The position numbers and the translations under genes were made by a program. The notes below the pieces were generated by a model. The model saw only the letters and a program-made list of their open reading frames with translations. It searched no databases and was not told the origin of the DNA. DNA of 47,624 bases. It comes from Bacteroidetes bacterium UBA1312. GTDB taxonomy: Bacteria; Bacteroidota; Bacteroidia; Chitinophagales; Chitinophagaceae. Below, piece after piece: positions 40,811 through 47,624 of the stretch (its first letter is position 1; each line of letters starts with the position of its first letter). The DNA lies in contig DBTQ01000007.1 in NCBI GenBank assembly GCA_002307135.1, positions 619-48,242 of the forward strand, given 5' to 3'.

Positions 40811-41815
40811 ATGTTAGAAGAATTTAAAACAATTAAAGATTTAGAGCGATATTTTATAAACGAAGAGGTATCAAGACAATATTTAGAAAATTATAGATGG
40901 AACGGTAACCCTACCTGCCCAAAGTGTGGCTCAACTAAATATTATACGTTACGCACAGTAAAACAATATTGTTGCAAAACTTGTCGGAAGAATTATTCAG
41001 TTAGAGTTGGAACTATATTTGATAATAGTGCGGTGCCATTATCAAAATGGTTTACTGCTATATATCTATTATCAAATGATAAACGGTCTATGAGTTCGGT
41101 TCAAGCGGCAGATTGGATAGGAGTGACTCAAAAAACAGCTTGGTTTATGAATCACCGTATCCGAACAATGATGAATACAAATAATGTAGAATTAATGCAG
41201 GGTACAATTCAAATTGATGAGGTTTATACAGGTGGTAAAAAGGATAAGGTTTCAAAAGCTCGTAAACTAAAAATGATTAGAGGTAGTGGCGCTGTGGGTA
41301 AAGTGCCGGTTATTGGCATCGCTAATACAGAAACTGGAGAGAAGAGATATTTTGTAACAACCGATCCTACTGTTAGTGCTGCATTAATTGAAAATATAAT
41401 CGTCAATAATGTAGATAAAGATTCAATTTTAGTAACTGATGGTTCTACATTATATCCAACTATTGGTAAAGATTTTAACGAGCATATCGTATTAAACCAC
41501 AGTAAGGAAGAATTTGGCAGAGATGGCTACTATACGAATGATATTGAAGGTTCATTCAGGCATTTTCGGATTTATTTGGATGCCACGTTTAAAGGTAGTG
41601 TTCGTCCATGGCATTTAGCAAAATATGCAAATGAATTTGTTTATAAAAATAACAGGCGCGAAAAGGTTAAATCATTAATGGCAAAGAAGCCAAAGGTTGT
41701 ATTGAAGACAATATTAACGGCAGAGCATTTAAAGAAGGTGTTGCGGTATTATGATTTAGTGTTATTAAATCCTAATCACAATAAAAAATGGGATGATTAT
41801 AAAAAAGCTTCTTAG
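40811..41815 (+). CDS. IS1595-family transposase (ISXO2-like)
   Basis: From the ATG at 40811 this is a 334-aa transposase. The N-terminal zinc ribbon has CPKCG (C36, C39) and CCKTCRKNYSVRVGTIF. Then come a helix-turn-helix-like stretch (SSVQAADWIGVTQKTAWFMNHRIR) and the DDE-type catalytic region, with IQIDEVYTGGKKDK, ILVTDGSTLYPTIG and NDIEGSFRHFR. The reading frame is intact. It ends only 7 bases from the convergent PIN-like gene. I could not pair terminal inverted repeats or target-site duplications around it, so it may be an isolated or captured transposase. Confidence 0.88.
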   Translation: MLEEFKTIKDLERYFINEEVSRQYLENYRWNGNPTCPKCGSTKYYTLRTVKQYCCKTCRKNYSVRVGTIFDNSAVPLSKWFTAIYLLSNDKRSMSSVQAADWIGVTQKTAWFMNHRIRTMMNTNNVELMQGTIQIDEVYTGGKKDKVSKARKLKMIRGSGAVGKVPVIGIANTETGEKRYFVTTDPTVSAALIENIIVNNVDKDSILVTDGSTLYPTIGKDFNEHIVLNHSKEEFGRDGYYTNDIEGSFRHFRIYLDATFKGSVRPWHLAKYANEFVYKNNRREKVKSLMAKKPKVVLKTILTAEHLKKVLRYYDLVLLNPNHNKKWDDYKKAS

Positions 41816-41822
41816 TTTTTAA

Positions 41823-43235
41823 TTAGGGAGTAATCCAAATAACCAAAGTAAATTGCTTTACAACATGATTATGCTCTAAGCTCATATTAATTGAACCAAA
41901 ATTCCAATATCTTCCTTTCCATTTATTATTTTCTATTTCTTTCACTTCCTTTTTAAAATTGAATTCACCTATCTTAAATGTATCTTCTCCAAAAATTTGA
42001 AGTGCTTTATTAACTACCATTCCCTCTTCTCGGTAATTAAACGAAGAAAGCAAATGAGTTTTTTTCTTTAATAAGAAAATGTATCTCTTCTCATCGTGAA
42101 TTAATTCCAATATTTCATCAAATGCATTCAAATACCGATTATTTATAGCTAATGTGTAATGATAACCAGTATTTGTTTTAGTAAAATTAATACGCTCAGA
42201 ATTTTCATAATCAGAAGTGAATTTATCAAAAAAGTCCTTCATATTATCTTCCGTTGGTTTTCCGAAATTTTTTAGTTCATCTATAAATTCTTCGACGGTC
42301 AAAATTTTGGTGTCAATATTATATAAATTGTAAAGAGCTTGAGATTTGATCCTTAATCCTTTATCTGATGACACTAAAACATCACAATAATGTGCGAAAT
42401 AAGAATGCAAGCTATCATTAAACATATTTCCGAATCCATTTCCTCGATTTACTTTGTCTTTACTAATGCCCAGCATATCTAAAGTATTATATGACTGAAG
42501 ATAAAAGTCATAAAATGGTATTTGAGTTTTGTCTTTATGGTGAAGGGAATCTTTTACGAAATCTTCAAATGTCTTTTTGAAAAGGCTATCCTTAAATGCT
42601 TCATTAAAATCTGTACCTTCATTAGTGGTGTATTTACCATTATTCAAACCTTCGTCAATCATCTTTCTTAGACTACGATATGTTTGGTTGTCTTTAAACA
42701 TTTCCTCATTAAAATTCCCAAGTTGATCCATCCAATCAAGTAGATTAGCAGATTCTTTATTGATGGGAAGCATCTTTTCCATTAAACCTCTTTGTTCTTC
42801 TGGTAGTTGCTCAAAATCTGGTATTGAAATTGGAACCTGAATCATTTCCATCATTTTCCTTAGAGCATCTTTTAGCAGTATTATTTCGAATGTATCATGT
42901 TCATCGCTCTCCCAAAAATCATTTAGTATAGTTTTTACAGAGTCATCTTTATCATCTTTATGGACTTGTCCGGGTGTTGTTAAATAAGATGAACTGTGTT
43001 TTTCTATTGGATCATAGGCTATGTAATTATCCTCTACCAGTGATTCCATAAAATCAAAATCTTCAAACTTTTTATCGCTTGTATCATTGCGCTTATCTCT
43101 GATATGCGCCTGTGAAAAATAGAAGCTTATATTACTTTTATATTGAACAATCAATTCATTTAGCTCCTGATATAATTCAGTCTTATTTGACTTTAAATTG
43201 CTAAATACATTAGTGTCTAAATAAATTCTAAGCAT
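41823..43235 (-). CDS. PIN-like nuclease domain protein with large internal insert (470 aa)
   Basis: The N-terminus IYLDTNVFSNL places the first metal-binding aspartate (D7) as in PIN nucleases, and SFYFSQAHIRD follows the second strand. The next PIN elements come only after about 220 residues: NDSLHSYFAHYCDVLVSSDKGLRIK with D274 and D291. The insert between is helical and acidic. After the PIN core about 150 residues of mixed structure complete the protein. PIN proteins are usually RNases; activity is inferred from retained acidic residues. It is the last gene of the six-gene operon, 9 bases after the putAbiC-like gene. Confidence 0.7.
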   Translation of the reverse strand: MLRIYLDTNVFSNLKSNKTELYQELNELIVQYKSNISFYFSQAHIRDKRNDTSDKKFEDFDFMESLVEDNYIAYDPIEKHSSSYLTTPGQVHKDDKDDSVKTILNDFWESDEHDTFEIILLKDALRKMMEMIQVPISIPDFEQLPEEQRGLMEKMLPINKESANLLDWMDQLGNFNEEMFKDNQTYRSLRKMIDEGLNNGKYTTNEGTDFNEAFKDSLFKKTFEDFVKDSLHHKDKTQIPFYDFYLQSYNTLDMLGISKDKVNRGNGFGNMFNDSLHSYFAHYCDVLVSSDKGLRIKSQALYNLYNIDTKILTVEEFIDELKNFGKPTEDNMKDFFDKFTSDYENSERINFTKTNTGYHYTLAINNRYLNAFDEILELIHDEKRYIFLLKKKTHLLSSFNYREEGMVVNKALQIFGEDTFKIGEFNFKKEVKEIENNKWKGRYWNFGSINMSLEHNHVVKQFTLVIWITP

Positions 43236-43244
43236 AATACTTTT

Positions 43245-44366
43245 TTAATACCATTCAAAAATATCGTACTCTTCTTTCAATTCATCAGAATATTCGTCAT
43301 CTGGTAAATGCCCAACATCGGCTAACGGAATAGGCAAATTGTGAATCATTTGATATTCTTTAAAATAATTTTTATTATTATTTTTATCATCACCAGTCCA
43401 TTTTAAACCTATCCCAGACATTCCATTATAGTAAAGCAATAATTGTTCATGATTGGACATTTGAGTTCTTAGAATTTTTAAGTGTTCTAATACCTCTTCT
43501 TTATTTAGAAAATCATCTTCTTGAAGAGCAACATATCTTACAATTTGGAATAGTTGTCTATAATAATGCCCTAATCGAGAAATGTGTCCATCAAAAGGAT
43601 AATATTTGGTTTCAAATTCGTATAACAATCCTTTCAATCTTAAAGACTCTTTAACTCCATTTTCATAAATACTAAAAGTAGATAGACATTTTAAATCATC
43701 CGTCGATTCTATGAAACTTTTTTGATAACTCTCTAGTGCCAGTTTCACTTTTTCGTAAAATTCTGTTGAAATCAATGGGTCTGTTTTAAATATCTTTTCT
43801 GAATCTGTGCCAATACCGAAGAAAAATATTTCAAAAGCAATGTCTGAAAGCTTATTATTTACGACTTTAATGTCGTTGATCTGAAAACCTAATTCACTAC
43901 TATAAAGACTTTTATTTTTTTCGAAAGTAATTTTAGCAACGTAATAGATAAATTTAAACTCTTTGAACATGAACATAAAGCATTTTCGACCAAGAACTTT
44001 ATCTCCAATATTCATTTCTAATACGCTATCTCTATAGATTTTCATCAATTCAAAAAATCTATTTTCGAAACGTTCTTTCCTAAAATTCAGTTGTTGATGG
44101 TAAAAGGTGTAAACTAAAAAGCCTGTTCCAATAGCAGCCAAAAATGTTCCTAAAAGCCCGCCGACTAAATCTCCAAAATGTGCTGCTTGTTCAATGATAT
44201 CGTTATTGTTTCTTGTATTTACTGGACAAAATGTGAAGTTTTTAAGTATGAAGTAATCGGCAATTTTATAAAGCCACAAAAAAATAGCAAGAATAGATGC
44301 AATTGAAATACCCACAACAACTATTCTAATGTTGTACTTATCATCTTTTGTAAGCTTATCATTCAT
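43245..44366 (-). CDS. putAbiC-like phage abortive infection membrane protein
   Basis: This 373-aa protein has two membrane helices (about 14-37 and 64-88). It then carries FENRFFELMKIYRDSVLEM (100-118), the hallmark segment of the putAbiC/AbiL-like family. The later HISRLGHYYRQLFQIVRYVALQ and MSNHEQLLLYYNGMSGIGLK are also typical. Members are predicted abortive infection proteins; the mechanism is not established. Its start overlaps the end of the preceding membrane/coiled-coil gene by 8 bases, which indicates coupled translation. Confidence 0.75.
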   Translation of the reverse strand: MNDKLTKDDKYNIRIVVVGISIASILAIFLWLYKIADYFILKNFTFCPVNTRNNNDIIEQAAHFGDLVGGLLGTFLAAIGTGFLVYTFYHQQLNFRKERFENRFFELMKIYRDSVLEMNIGDKVLGRKCFMFMFKEFKFIYYVAKITFEKNKSLYSSELGFQINDIKVVNNKLSDIAFEIFFFGIGTDSEKIFKTDPLISTEFYEKVKLALESYQKSFIESTDDLKCLSTFSIYENGVKESLRLKGLLYEFETKYYPFDGHISRLGHYYRQLFQIVRYVALQEDDFLNKEEVLEHLKILRTQMSNHEQLLLYYNGMSGIGLKWTGDDKNNNKNYFKEYQMIHNLPIPLADVGHLPDDEYSDELKEEYDIFEWY

Positions 44367-45033
44367 AAATTTTGATATTGTTAGAGTTTGTAGTTAACTG
44401 AACTTCAATACTTATATCCGTAATTGCCCAATCTTGAGCGTTTTGGTTTATCAACTCTTCATTTTGTTTGATGGCATTTGTAGTTTCTATAATCTCTTTA
44501 CGAATAGCCTCACGATTATCTAAATCCAGACGTTGTAATGATTCAATTGTTTCTTCATCTTTTTTAAATAACCACATTAACACAAATGTTTGAAAAGAGT
44601 GATAAAACGTCTTTATCTCAAAAAAGTTCCCGAACACAACAAACGTTAGTATTCCAGTAAGAAATAATATTGCAGCGTTAAATGTAGCAATACCTTCAAA
44701 TACATGTTGAACAGTTATATCATTCTGATAACAAACCTGTATATAAAAACCATTAAAAAGTAATAAAACAATTGAAACTAGGCATCGAAGGAACCAAGTA
44801 GATTGTCTCTTTGCAAAAAGCATTTCTACTTTTCGTTTTCTATAATATTCGATATGATTAAAAATGTCTTTTAATGCTTCATTCCTTTCTTGGAGATGAT
44901 CATTTAAGTCTTTATTGGCTTTTTTAATTTTAGCATTGGCAGCTAAGTATAGAAAAAAGCCAATTATTAAAGCGACAATAATCCATAACCAATTATTATA
45001 ATTTTTCTCTTCCAAGTACTTTTCTTGCGACAT
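44359..45033 (-). CDS. Hypothetical membrane protein with flanking coiled coils (224 aa)
   Basis: I do not recognise the family. A first helix (WLWIIVALIIGFFLYLAA, about 15-32) is followed by a charged coiled coil (KIKKANKDLNDHLQERNEAL). Two or three further helices lie at about 80-101, 114-134 and possibly 142-155. The tail (EETIESLQRLDLDNREAIRKE) is again a predicted coiled coil. It could be a membrane partner of the putAbiC-like protein, whose gene it overlaps by 8 bases. Confidence 0.65.
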   Translation of the reverse strand: MSQEKYLEEKNYNNWLWIIVALIIGFFLYLAANAKIKKANKDLNDHLQERNEALKDIFNHIEYYRKRKVEMLFAKRQSTWFLRCLVSIVLLLFNGFYIQVCYQNDITVQHVFEGIATFNAAILFLTGILTFVVFGNFFEIKTFYHSFQTFVLMWLFKKDEETIESLQRLDLDNREAIRKEIIETTNAIKQNEELINQNAQDWAITDISIEVQLTTNSNNIKIYE

Positions 45034-45074
45034 TTAATAAATGTTTAAATTATCAAGAAGCGATGACAAAATTA

Positions 45075-46016
45075 TCATTTGAGAACAGGGATTTTTGATA
45101 ATGGTAAGTCCTCTTTTTTCTTATAAGAAATAACAACATTACCGTTTTCAAAGCCGTTAAGTAAACCATCCTCAGCAATATTTAAAACATTTAAATTGAA
45201 TTTGAGCGAATAATATTTTATCGTTGTAAGTTTCTGACTTACTTCAATCAGTTCTGATTCTTTTGCATACACCTTTTGATATATTCTTTCTTTAATGAAA
45301 GAAAGAGAGTCCATCTTTGGATGAAAATAGAAGTTGGTAATATTGAATTTGTGGTAGTTATTCCCGTTCTTCTCAATAATGTAATATTTACCATTTTCGA
45401 TTAATATATCCTCTGTTCCTTGGTGTCCTGAATATTCATCATTATAATTAACTTTCCAAAAGCCGTTTAGAGTTTCAACATTTGTTATTTGTCGAACTAA
45501 ACTGTCAAGCTTTACATTTTTTTGATTCGCTTCTAATAATTTAGTTTCCTTTTCTAAAAGAGTAGTTTTAATGGTATTATATTCCACAATTATTTCATTC
45601 TCCTTTAAAATTATTGCCTCCAAAGATTTACTTCGTTCATTGTAAGAATCTCTTATTTTAATATATTTTGTAAATGGTATTTTCGCTCCTTTTGATATTT
45701 TCAGACTCCAATTTTCTCCCCATTTTATTGTCCATGAATGAAAGGCACGAATAATATTTCTTATTATCGGAATAAGAAAGGTATATGAAATAGCAAAAAA
45801 TAAAGGGTACCAAAGAGATTTCTTTGTATTTAAATTATCTGAGATAAATTCATAAATGGATGTACAGCCGTTGTTTTTAATCTCGGTATTATCATGCCAT
45901 AATACAGCAAGACTTATTTCCCAATTAATAAATATCCATGAGCAAACAAATGAAAATATGAGAGGGTTAGTAAATCGCTCTTTTATATTTTGAAGAATGT
46001 CTTTTATGTTATCCAT
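45075..46016 (-). CDS. Hypothetical membrane protein with coiled coil and soluble C-terminal domain (313 aa)
   Basis: I place the start at the ATG at 46016 (MDNIKDILQNIKERFTNPLI); the longer frame to 46049 would run into the preceding gene. The N-terminus NIKERFTNPLIFSFVCSWIFINWE resembles a recurring Bacteroidota/Proteobacteria membrane-protein start that I have seen in uncharacterised proteins. A second helix (WYPLFFAISYTFLIPIIRNI) follows, then a coiled coil (about 140-190) and a beta-rich domain (LNGFWKVNYNDEYSGHQGTEDILIENGKYYI). The C-terminal domain reads like a small lipid- or ligand-binding barrel, which is tentative. Confidence 0.6.
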   Translation of the reverse strand: MDNIKDILQNIKERFTNPLIFSFVCSWIFINWEISLAVLWHDNTEIKNNGCTSIYEFISDNLNTKKSLWYPLFFAISYTFLIPIIRNIIRAFHSWTIKWGENWSLKISKGAKIPFTKYIKIRDSYNERSKSLEAIILKENEIIVEYNTIKTTLLEKETKLLEANQKNVKLDSLVRQITNVETLNGFWKVNYNDEYSGHQGTEDILIENGKYYIIEKNGNNYHKFNITNFYFHPKMDSLSFIKERIYQKVYAKESELIEVSQKLTTIKYYSLKFNLNVLNIAEDGLLNGFENGNVVISYKKKEDLPLSKIPVLK

Positions 46017-46027
46017 TTTAAGCGGTG

Positions 46028-46876
46028 TTATAAACCAATAATTATCCAATTAGAAGGAAAATGTTTTTCTTTTACGGCATGAATAAATGATGATTGAGTT
46101 AATTCTGTTTTGTCTTCATAATAAACTACTGCATAAAAAAAATTATACTCCACATCCTTTATATAATTATCAGCATCTGTTTTAAGTTGATCGAGATATT
46201 TATTTACATTTTCTGACTTCTTAATGAATTTATATTCTATAGCAGTGCTTATTTCGGGAATAAGTATATCCGGATGGTATGTTGAAAATTTCCGTATGAA
46301 TCTTGCTGTGTTTAAATTTCTGGTACTAGGGTAAATCAATTCTATAAACCATTTTACTGATTTATAAATTGATGTTTCATTTGAAACTTTTGTTTTTGTC
46401 TTAATGAGTATATTATTAGTTTCTTTAAGAAGCTCATGTAATTTATCTTCTGTTTTATTTTTTTTATTCCCATAATCAAATTCTGGGAATGTATTCAAAA
46501 AATCGTCAAAATGATCCAATATTTTCATAGAAGGATCAGAATCTTCGTATAGTGGTCCAATGCCTTTAACCACTTCTTCTTTATCTTCAATAATTGTGTT
46601 GAATTTATCAACAAACATTTTTAGATATGAGGGAACATTTTTAAGTTCTAGGAATACACATATACAGTAATAAAGTCTCCTTGTACCATATAAAATATAG
46701 GTTTCTTTGTCTCTATTTTGAGACTCCAAGTATTCTTGTTGAGCAGTTGAATACGGATGGACATTTGGCTCAATATATACATCCCAATAATAGGATTGTA
46801 GAGTACTTTTTAATTTGAGAATTTCGGTTACGATATATTCCAAATCGCTATTTTTTATTTCAAATTGGTCATTCAT
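46028..46876 (-). CDS. PD-(D/E)XK nuclease-like protein (282 aa)
   Basis: The C-terminal region has the restriction-endonuclease-fold signature HPDILIPEISTAIEYKFIK, with D203, E214 and K216 in PD-(D/E)XK spacing. A helix with QLKTDADNYIKD and a strand FFYAVVYYED follow. The N-terminal about 190 residues are helical and of unknown family (LYGTRRLYYCICVFLELK). It is therefore a likely DNA nuclease with an unrecognised sensor or regulatory part. It lies 37 bases after the DUF4145 gene and 11 bases before the proposed start of the next membrane protein gene. Confidence 0.75.
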   Translation of the reverse strand: MNDQFEIKNSDLEYIVTEILKLKSTLQSYYWDVYIEPNVHPYSTAQQEYLESQNRDKETYILYGTRRLYYCICVFLELKNVPSYLKMFVDKFNTIIEDKEEVVKGIGPLYEDSDPSMKILDHFDDFLNTFPEFDYGNKKNKTEDKLHELLKETNNILIKTKTKVSNETSIYKSVKWFIELIYPSTRNLNTARFIRKFSTYHPDILIPEISTAIEYKFIKKSENVNKYLDQLKTDADNYIKDVEYNFFYAVVYYEDKTELTQSSFIHAVKEKHFPSNWIIIGL

Positions 46877-46913
46877 AATATTGACTTATAATTATTGATA
46901 ACGGTAATAAGAT

Positions 46914-47543
46914 CTATTTAGCATCTCTTTGTTTTATTCCTTGACGTTGATTTTCAGGTAACGAATTAAAAAGATTATCTACCTCTTTGGGTTGTGTAAT
47001 CATTACTTCTGCTATGATATTTATCATTACAAATAATTTGGATGCAGTTCCAATATCATCAGTTAAATCTATCTGTCCAGGATGAACAGCATTATTACCA
47101 ATCACTCGAACAATATCAAGAGATTGTTGGACTTTAACTGGTAATCCTTTTTGTACTAAATTTTTAATGTCATCATTAATGTTTTTCCCTTTTTCACCTA
47201 AATGAATACAAAGCTTTTGAATTGCTAATCTTAATAGTGCAGTAGCTCCTCGTGGAGATTGATTAATGATGGTTCTTGCTTCTTCGTAATCAGCTTTAAC
47301 ATCATCAGGAAGGTCATTATTTGGCAAAGCAGCACCGCCAGTTAAAGGATAAATCATTTTTTCTTGATGCCATAAACTATACTTGCCACAATGAGTACAT
47401 TGAACATATTTCAAAGCATCAAGATTGCCAAATCCGGGATTATCTCTATAAAATGCATCACACCAAACTTGATTTGAGTAAGCGCCACAATGTGGACAAT
47501 TAAATGCAGATACTGCAAATGTTGGTGGTGTATATGGTATCAT
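46914..47543 (-). CDS. DUF4145 domain protein with N-terminal zinc ribbon (209 aa)
   Basis: Two CxxC pairs (CPHCGAYSNQVWC, CTHCGKYSLWH) form a zinc ribbon in the first 60 residues. The helical DUF4145 domain follows: DYEEARTIINQSPRGATALLRLAIQKL and IVRVIGNNAVHPGQIDL. DUF4145 domains occur alone and next to or fused with restriction enzymes and other nucleases; their molecular role is unclear, with a HEPN-like helical fold suggested. It is the first gene seen in the minus-strand operon. The 81 bases upstream (47544-47624) are AT-rich with no recognisable promoter before the window ends. Confidence 0.85.
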   Translation of the reverse strand: MIPYTPPTFAVSAFNCPHCGAYSNQVWCDAFYRDNPGFGNLDALKYVQCTHCGKYSLWHQEKMIYPLTGGAALPNNDLPDDVKADYEEARTIINQSPRGATALLRLAIQKLCIHLGEKGKNINDDIKNLVQKGLPVKVQQSLDIVRVIGNNAVHPGQIDLTDDIGTASKLFVMINIIAEVMITQPKEVDNLFNSLPENQRQGIKQRDAK

Positions 47544-47624
47544 TTGTTTTGGGTTATTTCGTTTTTAACGTATTACTTTTTGGGAATTTAAGCTTTTAAT
47601 ATTTAATATATAATAAAATAATTT

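Larger units (their letters stand above)
37415..47543. other. AT-rich accessory island
   Basis: Downstream of the M1 lipoprotein gene the base composition by eye shifts to a higher A+T content. Genes become uncharacterised, mostly minus-strand, with a transposase in the middle. Core metabolic genes are absent. The island contains nuclease-like, Abi-like and membrane genes. No integrase, tRNA or attachment-site duplication is visible, and the right boundary is outside the window. Confidence 0.6.

Noticed and set aside
41823..43235. Type II toxin-antitoxin (VapBC) reading of the PIN-like gene
   Set aside because: The protein is far longer than VapC and has no adjacent small antitoxin gene; it sits at the end of a long operon.
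37415..47624. Prophage or integrative element
   Set aside because: No integrase, structural phage genes, conjugation genes or flanking attachment repeats are visible in the window.

Overview
This window is chromosomal DNA from a member of the Bacteroidota, probably a Chitinophagaceae-like (Chitinophagales) soil or freshwater bacterium. The evidence is the family content (gliding lipoprotein GldH, a type IX secretion C-terminal domain, a carboxypeptidase-regulatory TonB-dependent receptor), the Bacteroidota promoter form (TTTG, 19-21 bases, TAnnTTTG) at several genes, and the scarcity of strong Shine-Dalgarno sites. The genus assignment is an inference.

Region 1 (1-12.3 kb) is core metabolism and housekeeping: the 5' part of an initiator tRNA-Met gene, era, a PLP-dependent ACC deaminase/D-cysteine desulfhydrase, a class A penicillin-binding protein, an HD phosphohydrolase, glycine C-acetyltransferase (kbl), a PaaI-type thioesterase, 2-oxoglutarate dehydrogenase E1 (sucA, without an adjacent E2 gene), an arginase-family enzyme, rlmH and a rhomboid protease.

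Region 2 (12.3-24.7 kb) starts with rpsL-rpsG, which ends in two large palindromes instead of continuing into fusA. It then holds an envelope and secretion set: a T9SS-sorted P-domain protein, a TonB-dependent receptor with a secreted TPR-like partner, rluF, an unknown secreted protein, an LpxR-type lipid A deacylase, a YicC endoribonuclease, GldH, an orphan histidine kinase and truA.

Region 3 (24.7-37.4 kb) begins with a REP-associated (RAYT) tyrosine transposase flanked by an inverted pair of two-hairpin REP elements. It continues with a GNAT-like protein, rdgB, an isoaspartyl peptidase, an M1 peptidase with a probable outer-membrane barrel domain, pepT, OsmC, an acyl-CoA thioesterase, recA and an M1 lipoprotein aminopeptidase with a HEAT-like tail.

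Region 4 (37.4 kb to the end) is a visibly AT-richer accessory island. It has two unknown proteins, a compact three-gene minus-strand unit (44-aa ORF, CxxC protein, 475-aa protein), an IS1595-type transposase with a textbook promoter but no detectable terminal repeats, and a six-gene minus-strand operon: DUF4145 protein, PD-(D/E)XK nuclease-like protein, two membrane/coiled-coil proteins, a putative abortive-infection (putAbiC-like) membrane protein and a PIN-like nuclease with a large insert. This operon is the best candidate for an undescribed system, most likely anti-phage: two different nuclease folds coded next to membrane proteins and an Abi-type protein. That reading is inference from domains and gene order only.

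A recurring annotation point is that the -7 box ends in TTTG, so it often supplies a false in-frame TTG start. I moved several starts downstream for that reason.
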